Shown in pieces: positions 46,357-56,844 of a DNA stretch of 64,000 nucleotides. The stretch is from Methanospirillum stamsii (lineage in GTDB: Archaea > Halobacteriota > Methanomicrobia > Methanomicrobiales > Methanospirillaceae): the NCBI RefSeq assembly GCF_003173335.1, contig NZ_QGMZ01000029.1, forward strand, positions 1 to 64,000, written 5' to 3'. The notes under the pieces were generated by a model. The model did no database searches, had not been told where the DNA came from, and saw only the letters and a program-made list of their open reading frames with translations. Within the stretch, counting starts at the first letter, position 1. Each line of letters begins with the position of its first letter. The translations under genes and the position numbers were made by a program.

Positions 46357-48126
46357 TCAGGGAGATTTTTCTTCTAGCAAGGATTTATATCTCGCAACTC
46401 CCCGTCTTACCTCTTCTTCACGGATCATTCCTTTCCCGGAAGAAAGTTCAAATATCCGGGATGGAATCTGAACCTTGTCTGGTTCTAGTGAGAAACCTTC
46501 TCTCAGCTTGAAAAGGTATTTTTCATAAAGAATATCCCGTCCAAGAATATCCAGTTCTTCAATGGTCATATCAATTCCACTGATAGAAAGCACCTCCCGG
46601 ATTACTTCCCTGGAATAAAGACCACGGGCAAAAAAACATACAACCAGACTTGATAAGATCTGGCGGTATGCCTCTTCATGGTAGAGTTCTTCAGCAATTT
46701 CTTCAGGTGTTCCGGGAGATTTTTCTACAGGTTTTTGGTCAATACTGTACCCGGCATTATCAAGATGACTGTGCCGTGCACCACAAATGTACCCGATATA
46801 AGTCGCCGGCCCCGTATGATATCCGGGCATTTCGTTCTTTCCAAAAGAGAGAGCATATTGTGTCCCACCATATTGTGATGCTGCATACTCTGCACCTTTT
46901 CCAATATCCCGGTAAAATTGATTTGATTGTCCTGCCAGAAGTTCAAAAAACTGGAGGTATTGAGGAGTATCTCCAAACTTCAGGTTTACTCCGGTCTCCT
47001 GCGGGCCGATAATACCATTTTGCATGGCTTCTGTAGCCCAGGCTGCACATACACCGGCAGACATTGCATCAAGACCGGTCTGTTCAATACTGTCGATTAA
47101 CATGAGAACATCCTGCGGATCAGAAACTCCGAGCATAAATCCAAGGCTGTAAATGAGTTCATAATCATAACTCACCGGTATTGTCTTGAAAAAATAAGGA
47201 TCGTTCGGGTATGGAATCCTAATCTGACCGATATGAATGCAACTTACCGGACAATGTGAGCAGGCAACTCTTCTGGATAAAAAAAGCCTGGCAAACTCTT
47301 CTCCTGACAGGTTATCCGAATTATCCAGTCTTTGCTCAGTGAGGTTTTTTACCGGAAGTGATCCCATGGCAGAAAGTGATTTTACATTCACCGGAGTGCC
47401 AATTTCATGGTATTTTTGCATGAGAGACGATTTAGTAACCTGCTCATAAAGTGTATCATAAACCTCCCGGTATTTTTTCTGGTCAGATACCGAAATGAGT
47501 TCATCTCCGGATACCAAAACAGCTTTTAGTTTTTTCGATCCAAACACTGCTCCAAGACCCATCCTGCCAAAATGACGATAAGTCTCTGAAGTAACATTTG
47601 CAAATCTTACAAGATTTTCCCCGGCTCTTCCTATCCGGAGAATAGTCCTGGCTCCCGGAGTTCCGTCTTTTGATCTGATTATCCTGGCAACCGTATCACT
47701 CCTGGCAGTTCCCCAAAGAGCACGGGCATCACGGAATGCCACCCCGTCTTTTGTTATTGAAAGATATACCGGATGAGATGCTGCCCCGGTTATCACTATT
47801 GCACCATACCCTGCTGACCTGATGGCAAACGGAGTTCTTCCACCTCCATGACTTTCCCCTAAATTTCCGGTCAGTGGTGATTTAAACATTGCAACACACT
47901 TCGAAGCAAGGGGAAAAAGGGAGGTTACTGCCCCGACAGAAAGAATTATCGGATTTTCCGGGCCAAGAGGATCTGCCCCTTCCGGACAAAACTCATCCAA
48001 AAGTCGTATGGCAACTCCTGCCCCGCCAAGACGTTCCCTGAATAGTTCAGGCCGTTCCAGAGTATGATATTCCCATTTTGAAAGGTTGATTACCAGAATT
48101 TTTGAAAGAAGGGCATCATTAATCAT
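46357..48126 (-). CDS. Aldehyde:ferredoxin oxidoreductase, tungsten-pterin catalytic subunit
   Basis: A 589-residue AOR-family enzyme that oxidises aldehydes to acids with ferredoxin. It has the N-terminal GGAGVAIRLL and GESHGGGR regions contacting the pterin, the cluster cysteines C289, C292 and C296 (CSHCPVSC) and a distal Cys in LVVCFFAR. The aldehyde substrate is not apparent. Its first codons overlap the ferredoxin gene by 8 bases, so the two are co-translated and probably form a complex, as in the AorA-AorB pair of two- and three-subunit AORs. Confidence 0.9.
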   Translation of the reverse strand: MINDALLSKILVINLSKWEYHTLERPELFRERLGGAGVAIRLLDEFCPEGADPLGPENPIILSVGAVTSLFPLASKCVAMFKSPLTGNLGESHGGGRTPFAIRSAGYGAIVITGAASHPVYLSITKDGVAFRDARALWGTARSDTVARIIRSKDGTPGARTILRIGRAGENLVRFANVTSETYRHFGRMGLGAVFGSKKLKAVLVSGDELISVSDQKKYREVYDTLYEQVTKSSLMQKYHEIGTPVNVKSLSAMGSLPVKNLTEQRLDNSDNLSGEEFARLFLSRRVACSHCPVSCIHIGQIRIPYPNDPYFFKTIPVSYDYELIYSLGFMLGVSDPQDVLMLIDSIEQTGLDAMSAGVCAAWATEAMQNGIIGPQETGVNLKFGDTPQYLQFFELLAGQSNQFYRDIGKGAEYAASQYGGTQYALSFGKNEMPGYHTGPATYIGYICGARHSHLDNAGYSIDQKPVEKSPGTPEEIAEELYHEEAYRQILSSLVVCFFARGLYSREVIREVLSISGIDMTIEELDILGRDILYEKYLFKLREGFSLEPDKVQIPSRIFELSSGKGMIREEEVRRGVARYKSLLEEKSP

Positions 48127-48535
48127 CAGGATTCACCTCCTGTAGTTCAATTACCCCATAAGGACAATAATTGGCGCAATAACCACAATAAATACAAATG
48201 ACCGGATGATTTTCTTCCTTATCCCAGGAAATGGCGCCAATAATACACCCATCAAGACAAGAACCACAACCGGTACACCTATCCTTATGAAGAATTACTC
48301 CCCCTCCCGGACGAAGAACCAGGGCATCTTCAGGACAGAGACGGATACAAGGGGGATCCGGACATGCTCTGCATACCCGGACAGAAAAACCCCGTTCTAT
48401 TCCGCCAACTGAACTGACATGAATGGCTGATTTGCCAACTCCACCAAAGCCCAGTCTCCGGGTGCAGGCAAACATACAGGACTGGCACCCGACACAACGG
48501 TCGGCGTCAATGACGGCGAGCCGCTTTTTTGCCAT
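48119..48535 (-). CDS. Four-cluster ferredoxin subunit (AorA-like)
   Basis: A 138-residue iron-sulfur protein with 16 cysteines in four sets: C14/17/20/24, C54/57/62/66, C86/89/92/96 and C113/116/119/123, enough for four [4Fe-4S] clusters. It lies directly upstream of the AOR gene with an 8-base overlap and should carry electrons from it. There is no FAD subunit gene beside them, so the final acceptor is likely ferredoxin or another partner. Confidence 0.9.
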   Translation of the reverse strand: MAKKRLAVIDADRCVGCQSCMFACTRRLGFGGVGKSAIHVSSVGGIERGFSVRVCRACPDPPCIRLCPEDALVLRPGGGVILHKDRCTGCGSCLDGCIIGAISWDKEENHPVICIYCGYCANYCPYGVIELQEVNPDD

Positions 48536-48574
48536 GTGAGGAAATGGAAGTTTGAAGTAATCAATATTTTGGAG

Positions 48575-48581
48575 AAAAAAA
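48575..48581 (-). terminator. U-tract terminator of thrS
   Basis: Seven A on the plus strand (seven U in the transcript) begin one base after the thrS stop codon and separate it from the ferredoxin/AOR genes. Confidence 0.45.
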
Positions 48582-48582
48582 G

Positions 48583-50415
48583 TTAAATATATCTTGGGTT
48601 TAACGAGAGCATACGGGGAGTATACATCGGCCTGTAGGGCATTTCTGCAGTCTCTTCATGTATCATTTCAACCAGTTTGTCAGAGCTGCAGGAGATCTTA
48701 TGTGGTTTATTCGGTTCTGACTGTGCCCGGACAGTGACAGTCAGGTTGCCGGACGAAACTTCGTTATCTCCAACAACGATGACATAAGAAACCCAGTCCA
48801 TTCCGGCTGCACGAATCTTCTTATTTAAAGAGTCGTCCCGGTCATCAACATCCACCCGGACATGTGCCTTGGTAAGTTTATCTGCAAGGTCATTTGCATA
48901 TGCCAGGTGATTGTCCGTGACCGGAATTACCCGCACCTGGGTCGGGGTGAGCCAGGTTGGAAGGTGGGCAACCTTCTGATTTACGGTATTTTCCAGAATT
49001 GCACAGAACACCCGTTCAACAGACCCGGTTGGTGAACAATGCAGAATTGGTGGGAACACTTCAGTCCCGTCGGCAAGGTGATATTTAATCCCGAACCGCT
49101 TTGAACTCTCAACATCAATCTGAACGGTCGGGTTTTCAATCGGACGGTTCTGCCCGTCAATTGCTGCAAGGTCAACTTTTGCAATCCAGTAATGAACACG
49201 GTCAGAGAGGGTTTCAATAAGCATGGGAACATCGGATTCCTTGACAATCTTCTTAATCCAAGCCTCGTGCTCTTTGTAAAACTCCTCTGTACACCGGAAC
49301 ACGGCTACGAGCTGGGTTCCAAAGTCACGACCGGTTTTCCATCCGATGGCAAGTTGTTCTTCAAAACAACTCAGGGCATTCTCAAGATCCTTGCACAGGG
49401 AATGCATATCCGGCATGGTAAATGCACGAAGCCTTTTCAGCCCGATAACTTCTCCTTTCTGTTCATGCCGGAATGAATAGGTGGAGAGTTCGTACATCTT
49501 CATTGGCAGGTGGTTTGGTGAGATATGCATACTCCGCATCGTGGTAAACATACCAAAACATGCTGCAAACCGGAGCATCATATTCCGGTTTCCGGACTTG
49601 AACCTGTACTGCCGTTCACCGAACTTATCTGCATGCTCATAGATTGCCTTGTCAGCAAGGTCATACATGACCGGAGTCTCGACCGGACTTGCCCCGTAAT
49701 CAAGAACCAGTGAGAGTGCATAATCTGCAAGAAGATCGCGGACCAGTTTTCCACGCGGAAGCCACCTGAGATGACCGACGTCAGAGACCGGCTCATAGTC
49801 CACGAACTCCTTTGACCGCATGAGGTCGACGTGGACCGGTTCTCCACCCACCGGAACGGCGGTTCCTATCTCCTTTTTGATAAGTGACGCAAAAGGAGAA
49901 TCATCAAGAAACTCTTTTACTTCATGGACATTTCCGTCCGGAGTCATAACAAAGAATTTATGTTCAATGTGCTTTTTTTCCGGTTTTACGGCATCTTCAG
50001 AGGGAGTAATAGACCGGGAAAGTTCACTGAGCGGATGTCCTTTGCAGGAAAGTGAAAATGACTTGTACCAACCAAAGGGAGCTCGCTTCACCTCATGTCC
50101 GGCCTTATCCAAAGCCTCTTCTATTGATTTCAGCGCAGCAACGGCAAGGTCAGGAGCTGCAAGATCTGATGAAAGGTGTGCATATGGATACACCATCACC
50201 CGGTTACATTCAACTTTACCTGCCATTTCACTAATTGCTGCAACTGTCTGATTGACAACATCATCGATACCATCGGCATCAGGTGACTCAACCGCACAAA
50301 AAGCCACCAGGGCTTCTTCAAGCCTCCCGGATGGACTACAGGGGTCTTCAGCAATTTTCGTCTTTTTCTTTGCTTCGTATTCAATGAAATCTGAATGAAT
50401 TAAAAGAAGGCGCAT
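48583..50415 (-). CDS. thrS: Threonyl-tRNA synthetase, archaeal type
   Basis: Charges tRNA-Thr; 610 residues. The N-terminus (about 1-140) is the archaeal editing domain related to D-aminoacyl-tRNA deacylase, beginning [13 protein letters not shown]. The class II catalytic core has motif 2 (FRHEQKGE) and motif 3 ([10 protein letters not shown]). The zinc ligands are a Cys in RFAACFGMF and His residues in MPDMHS and ILHCSP. The C-terminal domain binds the anticodon. It is likely transcribed with or after dcd; the gap upstream is 99 bases. Confidence 0.96.
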   Translation of the reverse strand: MRLLLIHSDFIEYEAKKKTKIAEDPCSPSGRLEEALVAFCAVESPDADGIDDVVNQTVAAISEMAGKVECNRVMVYPYAHLSSDLAAPDLAVAALKSIEEALDKAGHEVKRAPFGWYKSFSLSCKGHPLSELSRSITPSEDAVKPEKKHIEHKFFVMTPDGNVHEVKEFLDDSPFASLIKKEIGTAVPVGGEPVHVDLMRSKEFVDYEPVSDVGHLRWLPRGKLVRDLLADYALSLVLDYGASPVETPVMYDLADKAIYEHADKFGERQYRFKSGNRNMMLRFAACFGMFTTMRSMHISPNHLPMKMYELSTYSFRHEQKGEVIGLKRLRAFTMPDMHSLCKDLENALSCFEEQLAIGWKTGRDFGTQLVAVFRCTEEFYKEHEAWIKKIVKESDVPMLIETLSDRVHYWIAKVDLAAIDGQNRPIENPTVQIDVESSKRFGIKYHLADGTEVFPPILHCSPTGSVERVFCAILENTVNQKVAHLPTWLTPTQVRVIPVTDNHLAYANDLADKLTKAHVRVDVDDRDDSLNKKIRAAGMDWVSYVIVVGDNEVSSGNLTVTVRAQSEPNKPHKISCSSDKLVEMIHEETAEMPYRPMYTPRMLSLNPRYI

Positions 50416-50514
50416 GAATCAGGTCTCCAAGTACAATATCCATATATGTTGACGTTTATGAGGTATAAAACCCCGTAGGTTTTCAGAGAAATCAGAAATG
50501 AAAACAGGGTATTA

Positions 50515-51072
50515 TCAGACCCTCTTTTTATTCTCATAATACCGGGAAAGAGTGGCTTGACGCTGATGCAGGTATTTTGCATCCTTTTTAGAATTATACG
50601 GACAAAGAGCACGTTCAGTCGTATAAAAAACAAGCTGACCGATGGGCATTCCTGCATGCATTCTCACCGGGCGGTGGTTCACATTACACATCTCAAGAGT
50701 GATACTACCTGCAAAACCAGCGTCAATCCATCCTCCGGTCTGGTGAAGCTCAACACCAAGCCGTGCAATACTGCTTTTTCCTTCAATGCTTGCCACAATA
50801 TTATCAGGAAGACGTATTGCCTCTAATGTCTCTGCAAGCACAAATTGCCCGGGATGAAGAACAATACTATCAGCGGTCATCTCCTCTGTATCGCCTGTTA
50901 CAGACTCGCGGACGTAAGGATCGATTACATCATCACTTGGAGTATACCACACAAAATGGTTTCCAAGCCGGATATCTATTGAATTTGGTTGGACTAATTC
51001 CGGATTATATGGCTCAATACCGATATATCCCCGTTCGATCCGATCGGTGATCTGCCAGTCAACAAGGATCAT
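50515..51072 (-). CDS. dcd: dCTP deaminase
   Basis: Deaminates dCTP to dUTP (or on to dUMP in the bifunctional archaeal type) for thymidylate synthesis. The 185-residue protein has the family core GKSSIARLG and [16 protein letters not shown] with the catalytic Glu. I cannot separate mono- from bifunctional enzyme by eye. It follows the methyltransferase gene by 22 bases in the same direction. Confidence 0.94.
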   Translation of the reverse strand: MILVDWQITDRIERGYIGIEPYNPELVQPNSIDIRLGNHFVWYTPSDDVIDPYVRESVTGDTEEMTADSIVLHPGQFVLAETLEAIRLPDNIVASIEGKSSIARLGVELHQTGGWIDAGFAGSITLEMCNVNHRPVRMHAGMPIGQLVFYTTERALCPYNSKKDAKYLHQRQATLSRYYENKKRV

Positions 51073-51094
51073 GTACCGATTCTATTGTGCCGGA

Positions 51095-51853
51095 TTACAG
51101 TTTATCATTCCCATCTGCATTGAGAGGATCATCAGAGGGGTCCTGGAACTTTTCACCATTCGGCGGAGAAAAATGCCATTCAGAGCGCCGGAGAAGTCCA
51201 TGTATTGTAGTGCATTCCCTCCAGGTCAGGTTACATCTCCCTAGCACCCGCCTGATAAGCGTCATGGTTGATTCACGCTTAAATCCGGGATGATCAACAA
51301 GGTCAAGGTACTGGTCAATATGTTCGTAGAGATGATCCATCTCCTCAACCGTTGCAAGAGGAATCATGGCTTTTGGAAGATCTGCCAGTTCATAACAGAT
51401 GACACCGACCGCATGAGAGAGATTAATTATCGGATATATCGAAGATGTAGGAATTGTGCAGATAATGTCTGCCCTTCTCACCTCTTCGTTTGATAATCCC
51501 CAGTTTTCTCTTCCAAACAGTATTGAGATGGTCCCATCCAGTTCACCAACCAGGTCCCGGAGTTCTTTGGGAGAATAAAAAGGCATCCTGGTCGGATGAC
51601 AGGCAGAATAAGAGAGTGATCCGGTAGTTGCAACAATCCGGTGAGAGGATGCAAAAACCTCTTCAAGGGTCATGACCTTTGCACCGGACAGGACATCATC
51701 AGCATGTGATGCCCTGATTTTTGCTTCATTTCCAATGGTACAGGGGTTTACCAGGATGAGATCAGTGAACCCGAAATTTTTCATCACCCTGGCAGCAAAT
51801 CCCACATTTCCTTCATAAAGTGGTTCTACAAGGACAATCCGGACGTGTGGCAT
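51095..51853 (-). CDS. trmJ: SPOUT RNA 2'-O-methyltransferase (TrmJ-like)
   Basis: A 252-residue SpoU-class enzyme that methylates ribose 2'-OH in tRNA or rRNA. Visible motifs are N-x-G-F-x-AR (motif 1), FGRENWGLS (motif 2) and PIINLSHAVGV (motif 3), the knot that binds SAM. The overall sequence resembles TrmJ, which modifies position 32 of tRNA, but an rRNA target cannot be ruled out. It lies 9 bases downstream of the GGGP synthase gene. Confidence 0.85.
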   Translation of the reverse strand: MPHVRIVLVEPLYEGNVGFAARVMKNFGFTDLILVNPCTIGNEAKIRASHADDVLSGAKVMTLEEVFASSHRIVATTGSLSYSACHPTRMPFYSPKELRDLVGELDGTISILFGRENWGLSNEEVRRADIICTIPTSSIYPIINLSHAVGVICYELADLPKAMIPLATVEEMDHLYEHIDQYLDLVDHPGFKRESTMTLIRRVLGRCNLTWRECTTIHGLLRRSEWHFSPPNGEKFQDPSDDPLNADGNDKL

Positions 51854-51862
51854 AAAAAATTT

Positions 51863-52549
51863 TTACGAAACAGCCTGAACAGTTTCGAGAAGGGTCTTTA
51901 CTCCCTTATCATAAACAGCATTCCCGACAACGATAGTATCCGCATATTTTGTCATTTCTGCCGCTTTTTCACCGGAATCAATACCCCCGCCATAATAAAG
52001 CACGGCATTATCGATTGCTTTTGAAACTTCACGGACAATTTCCGGATTTCCATACATCCCGCTATATTCAACATAAACTATCGGGAATTTAAAGTAATGA
52101 TCCGCAACTGATGCATATGCGGCAGCTTCCTGTCCGGATATCGAGCAGTCTGCACCGGTGACTCTTCCAACGGCTGAGTTTGGGTTGAGGACAATGTATG
52201 CTTCCGGAATAACCTTATCCCAGACAATAGACGGGTTCATCGCCCATTCACGGTGTTTTCCAACAATCCACCTGGCATCTTGAGTATTCATCACACTTGC
52301 AACATACAGAAGGTCAATTCCTTCAAATACAACGGACTCAGGACCTGCAGGTTCCACAACCAGTGGCAGACCATATTCTTTCACCTGGTCACGCAGCTCC
52401 GACATATTTTCCTGGGTGATATTGAGTGTTCCGGAAAGAATAAGAGCATCTGTCCCGCTTGTTGCAATCTCTGCGATCTCGTCTTCAGTCAGATGTTTGT
52501 CCGGGTCAAGCTTGGTAACATGTGCCCAGGTCTTCCATTTCGTATGCAT
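51863..52549 (-). CDS. Geranylgeranylglyceryl phosphate synthase
   Basis: Forms the first ether bond of archaeal membrane lipids from sn-glycerol-1-phosphate and geranylgeranyl diphosphate. The 228-residue TIM-barrel protein has the KLDPD start region, an SGT segment (DALILSGT), YVEYSG-x-YG and the phosphate-binding YYGGGI and VVGNAVY loops. It is a marker of Archaea. It lies 70 bases downstream of topA and just before trmJ. Confidence 0.95.
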   Translation of the reverse strand: MHTKWKTWAHVTKLDPDKHLTEDEIAEIATSGTDALILSGTLNITQENMSELRDQVKEYGLPLVVEPAGPESVVFEGIDLLYVASVMNTQDARWIVGKHREWAMNPSIVWDKVIPEAYIVLNPNSAVGRVTGADCSISGQEAAAYASVADHYFKFPIVYVEYSGMYGNPEIVREVSKAIDNAVLYYGGGIDSGEKAAEMTKYADTIVVGNAVYDKGVKTLLETVQAVS

Positions 52550-52619
52550 AGGTACCTGTCCTCTAAAGTGCTGTATACCTTCTTAGGTCATTACTGAAAT
52601 ACGTTCGGGAAGACCAGTA

Positions 52620-55415
52620 TTATCCCTGGGCAGCTTCCCGAATCTTGTATACCATATCTTTCGATAATCCGGAATTTTTTATAACCCCAACCGGATTTGC
52701 AGTCCGGAGAGATTTTTTATCAATGATTCCTGCCTGATAAAGTTTTAAAAGAGCAGTTTCACTGATATCCGGAATTGAAAGGAGTTCCTCCCGTCCGGAT
52801 TCAAACTGTTTTTTTGATATCTTTTCCGGAGCAGGTTTATTCAAAGCACTGGCGATAAGGGTCAGATGTTTATTTACCGTATCAATTGAAATACCACATT
52901 TATGTGATAAAATCGCCGGATGACTGGCAAATATCTGTTCAGGAGTAATAAATCCAGCCTCATGATATTTTTTGAGTGAAATTGCAGGAATTCCCATATC
53001 TTTTAGTTGCTGTTTTGCGATGAGAAGGCCGGCCTCATTCTTGAGAGTCTTTGCCTCTTCATCAGAAAGACCACTTTTTTTCAGGAGATCATGAGAACTC
53101 GTAACAATATCTCCGATACTGTTTATTCCGCACTCTGCAAAACCGTTCATGACTTTGCTGTGACTCCGGCCTCGTTTCGGAGGGACAAACTGTTTCATAA
53201 ACTTTTTACATTCAGAACGTTTGCGGATGAAGTCAAGCACATCATTTGCTTCCCTGATGAGAGTATCTGCCTGCTTTCCGGTAACACCAGTTCTTTTGAC
53301 CAATACAGCAGGGTCAGTCCGGGTGAGATCATACAGGGAAAATATCTTCCCATCCAGGAATTTCTTCTGCAATGCTTCGGTCATGGAAGGCATTTTGGCA
53401 TAGTGTTCTTTCTGCTGCTCGATGAGCTGGCAGAGGGGACATCCCATCTCCCATGGCCGGGCTCCTTTTGCAATCAGACTGACATGATAGAGGTTATGGA
53501 TGTCACATACCTTTTTTGTCCGGATAGCAGAACCCCACATCGTTCCGGGAAGAGAGATATTAAACGTGCAATCCGGATAGCCATTACACCCGATGAATTG
53601 TGAACCGCCTTTTCTCCGGATACGAAGATCTTTGCCACACACAGGACAGGGCCCAAGAGTCAGTTCCTCATCGGTCTGACCCATTATCTCCTGCCCGATA
53701 ACTGCCTGGTTTGGTTCAAGTTCATTAAAAACCTGGTGCAGCATCTTGCGTGAGTCGTCCACCACCACATCCCTGGACTGATGTCTAACCTTAATGGCCT
53801 CCATCGACTGTTCCAGTTTCTGGGTCATGTCCGGCCGGGTTATGGTGGAGGCATGAGCTTCCAGTGAATCGGTTACGGCTTTACCAACCAGAGTAGGACG
53901 AAGAGGATTTCCTTCGATATATTTACGGGAGATTAATTTCTGAATGACCTCATGCCTTGTTGATTTGGTTCCAAGACCGAGTTCCTCCATAACCTGAATA
54001 AGTTTACTCTGGGAATACCGCGGCGGCGGCTGAGTCTGCTTTTCTTCAAGGTTGAGATCCTGTATCTTTAATCTCTCTCCTTTTTTCACAACCGGAAGAA
54101 ACGTGTCCTTGGCTTCGGAGTACGGGTAAACAGTACGCCATCCGGCATCGATAAGACGAGAACCGGTTGCGATATACCCCTGACCGGAAGCGTCCATGTT
54201 GATACGCATGGTAGCCCATTCAGCGTCCGGAGAGAGAGTGGCAAGGAATCGCCGGACCACGAGTTCATAGAGTTTCCAGTTTTCACCCAGTTGTTCAGGT
54301 GTTGCAACCCCGGTCGGATGAATTGGCGGGTGGTCAGTGGACGATTTTTTTCCTTCGGTAGGTTTCTTCCGCCGGTTCTTCTTGACCCATTCAACATCAG
54401 GGGCAAACCGGGTCTTTTCAAGGGTGGAAAGGATATTGTCCAGATTTAAAGAAGGTGGATAGATAGTGTTGTCTGTACGCGGATATGAGATAAATCCGTT
54501 CATGTACAGTTCTTCTGCAACTCTCATCGCATTTGCTGCAGAATATCCGATTCGTGCCGCAGCAACGATGAATCCGGTTGTATCAAATGGTGTAGGAGCA
54601 CGGTCAACCCGCTTTCCTTCTTTTACTTCGGTGACTAATAGAGGATCTTTTGTCCCTGCATACGCAGCATCTGCAAGGGTTTTATCGGTAAACCGCCCTT
54701 CAGCATGACGTGCCTCAATAATCTCTCCGTCTTTTTCTGAAGTAAGAGATATCTCCCAGTATGGTTCAGGAATAAAAGATTCAATCTCCCGTTCCCGGTC
54801 AACAATCATTGCAAGAGTAGGAGACTGAACCCGGCCAACGGAGAGAATATTTCCTCCACCGCGTTTTGCTGCAAGAGAAATAAACCGGGTAAGGGAAGCT
54901 CCCCAGATAAGATCTACCACCTGTCTTGCTTCCCCAGCGGCAGCAAGGTCAAAATCTATCTCTGCAGGCTCTGAAAAAGCCCGGTTTATCTCTTCCCTGG
55001 TGATTGCCGAAAAACGTGCCCTGTCTACCGGAACCTTGGGATTTACGGCTCTTACCAGTTCATATGCCTCTTTCCCGATAAGTTCTCCTTCGGTATCAAA
55101 ATCAGTGGCAATCGTAATACGGTTTGCTTTCTTTGCAATCTTTTGAATAAGTTTTACGATTGCCGGTTCTGTGGGACGCTTGATGGTCCCGGCATCGATT
55201 AAGGAGCGGGGAGGGCGTTCTTCTGAACGCCAGTTGGTATACCCTTCAACAAAATCGACCTCGACAACATGACCGCGAAGTCCGACAGATGTCTTTTCTC
55301 CAAAGGTGTATACATTCACTCCACTCTCCTTCTTTGCCGAAACCTTGTCTTTTCCGGATAGTATCTGGGCAATCCGGTTTGCTGCAATATTTTTTTCGGC
55401 AATTATCAGGTGCAT
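52620..55415 (-). CDS. topA: DNA topoisomerase I (type IA) with extended C-terminal tail
   Basis: Relaxes negative supercoils through a transient tyrosine link. In 931 residues it has an N-terminal TOPRIM domain (TDFDTEGELIG, 104-114), FSAITREEI (135-143), GRVQSPTLA (194-202) and the active-site Y311 in SYPRTDN. A four-Cys zinc finger (CPVCGK... CNGYPDC) follows. The last 230 residues or so are repeated helical units with short G-(V/I)-x-x-x-x-x-x-L patterns, like helix-hairpin-helix DNA-binding repeats. The start follows gatB by 4 bases, so it is in the gat operon. Confidence 0.94.
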   Translation of the reverse strand: MHLIIAEKNIAANRIAQILSGKDKVSAKKESGVNVYTFGEKTSVGLRGHVVEVDFVEGYTNWRSEERPPRSLIDAGTIKRPTEPAIVKLIQKIAKKANRITIATDFDTEGELIGKEAYELVRAVNPKVPVDRARFSAITREEINRAFSEPAEIDFDLAAAGEARQVVDLIWGASLTRFISLAAKRGGGNILSVGRVQSPTLAMIVDREREIESFIPEPYWEISLTSEKDGEIIEARHAEGRFTDKTLADAAYAGTKDPLLVTEVKEGKRVDRAPTPFDTTGFIVAAARIGYSAANAMRVAEELYMNGFISYPRTDNTIYPPSLNLDNILSTLEKTRFAPDVEWVKKNRRKKPTEGKKSSTDHPPIHPTGVATPEQLGENWKLYELVVRRFLATLSPDAEWATMRINMDASGQGYIATGSRLIDAGWRTVYPYSEAKDTFLPVVKKGERLKIQDLNLEEKQTQPPPRYSQSKLIQVMEELGLGTKSTRHEVIQKLISRKYIEGNPLRPTLVGKAVTDSLEAHASTITRPDMTQKLEQSMEAIKVRHQSRDVVVDDSRKMLHQVFNELEPNQAVIGQEIMGQTDEELTLGPCPVCGKDLRIRRKGGSQFIGCNGYPDCTFNISLPGTMWGSAIRTKKVCDIHNLYHVSLIAKGARPWEMGCPLCQLIEQQKEHYAKMPSMTEALQKKFLDGKIFSLYDLTRTDPAVLVKRTGVTGKQADTLIREANDVLDFIRKRSECKKFMKQFVPPKRGRSHSKVMNGFAECGINSIGDIVTSSHDLLKKSGLSDEEAKTLKNEAGLLIAKQQLKDMGIPAISLKKYHEAGFITPEQIFASHPAILSHKCGISIDTVNKHLTLIASALNKPAPEKISKKQFESGREELLSIPDISETALLKLYQAGIIDKKSLRTANPVGVIKNSGLSKDMVYKIREAAQG

Positions 55416-55419
55416 GGTA

Positions 55420-56844
55420 TCAGACCTTCTTGTCTAGTTTTTCTTTAAGAAGGATATTCAGATGACCAGGATCTGCACGACCCCGACACTTTTTCATGAC
55501 TTGTCCGACAAGGAAATTGAGAGCCTGCATCTTTCCGGCATAATAGTCGGCGACCGCTGCAGGTTGTTCTACAATAACCTCGTCAATCATCTGTGTTACC
55601 TGGTCACCGCTTGACTTGGCAAGACCCAGACGGTCAACAATTGCCTGTGGACGCTCGGGCTCTTTTCCTTCTTTTACAGCATCAAGAATGATTCGAAGGA
55701 TTTCAACTGCTGACTTATCAGTAATTGCATCCCCCTTGACCAGAGTTATCAGTTCTTTAAAGAGTTCCCGTGGCATTGCCTCAATGGTAAAGTCACGGTA
55801 ATTGAGTTCACCAAGCAGATAATCTGCAGTCCATGTCGCCGCAAGGGCCGGATCTGCCGGTGCAACCGCTTCATAAAACTCTGCAAGTTTAAGCCCCCCG
55901 GTCAGGGTCTTTGCATGCTCCGAAGATATCCCATACTGGGAGACAAACCTCTCCCGGCGTGCATCAGGAAGTTCAGGAAGATCTATTGCATCAACCCAGG
56001 AAGCGACCCGGAGTGGAAGAAGATCAGGTTCCGGGAAATACCGGTAATCATTCTCTTCTTCTTTTGAACGGGAAGAAGTAGTAACGCCCCGTGCCTCTAC
56101 AAAATGCCTTGTCTCTCTTGCAATCCGCTGTCCACGACGGATGAGATTTCTCTGCCTGGTCACTTCAAAAGTCAGGGCCTTCTCAACACCCTTATAGGAG
56201 GAGATATTCTTGACCTCAACACGCTCTGAACCCTTGAGCGAGATGTTTGCATCCACACGAAGAGAACCCTCTTTTTCCGAATCAAACACGTTCAGGTACT
56301 CGAGAGTTGCCCGGAGTTTATTCAGAAATTTTCTGGCTTCTTTAGGTGACCGCAGATCCGGCTCAGTAACAATCTCGATAAGCGGGATACCTGCACGGTT
56401 ATAATCTATAAGAGTATACTTTCCCCGGTCTGTTGTTCCCATATGAACCGAACGACCTGGATCTTCCTCAAGATGAATACGGGTAATCCGGATCTCCCTC
56501 TCACCATTATCCCCATCGATAAGGAGTTTTCCCCATTCGGCCAGGGGTTTATCGTACTGGGTTATCTGGTATGCTTTATCCAGGTCCGGATAAAAGTAAT
56601 TCTTCCGGGAAAACTCTGACTCCTCGTTAATTGCACAGTTTAATGCCTTGGCCACTTTCAGGGCAAACTCAATGGCCCGCTTATTGACCATCGGCATACT
56701 GCCCGGAAGACCAAGACAGACCGGACATGTGTGAGTATTCGGTTCATCATCGCGAAAATCGGTCGAACAACCACAAAACATCTTTGACCGGGTATCAAGC
56801 TGACAATGGATTTCAAGACCGATTATCGTCTCTCTCTCTTCCAT
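55420..56844 (-). CDS. gatB: Asp-tRNA(Asn)/Glu-tRNA(Gln) amidotransferase subunit B
   Basis: The tRNA-binding kinase subunit of the GatCAB amidotransferase, 474 residues. It has the N-terminal GLEIHCQL, zinc-binding cysteines (FCGC and CPVCLGLPG), the LDKAYQITQYDKPL region and a C-terminal YqeY-like tail. It overlaps gatA by one base. Archaea use GatDE for Gln-tRNA, so here GatCAB most likely makes Asn-tRNA. Confidence 0.97.
   Translation of the reverse strand: MEERETIIGLEIHCQLDTRSKMFCGCSTDFRDDEPNTHTCPVCLGLPGSMPMVNKRAIEFALKVAKALNCAINEESEFSRKNYFYPDLDKAYQITQYDKPLAEWGKLLIDGDNGEREIRITRIHLEEDPGRSVHMGTTDRGKYTLIDYNRAGIPLIEIVTEPDLRSPKEARKFLNKLRATLEYLNVFDSEKEGSLRVDANISLKGSERVEVKNISSYKGVEKALTFEVTRQRNLIRRGQRIARETRHFVEARGVTTSSRSKEEENDYRYFPEPDLLPLRVASWVDAIDLPELPDARRERFVSQYGISSEHAKTLTGGLKLAEFYEAVAPADPALAATWTADYLLGELNYRDFTIEAMPRELFKELITLVKGDAITDKSAVEILRIILDAVKEGKEPERPQAIVDRLGLAKSSGDQVTQMIDEVIVEQPAAVADYYAGKMQALNFLVGQVMKKCRGRADPGHLNILLKEKLDKKV

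Noticed and set aside
53007-53603. 198-codon plus-strand open frame
   Set aside because: It lies wholly inside topA on the opposite strand and shows no known domain; topA is unambiguous.
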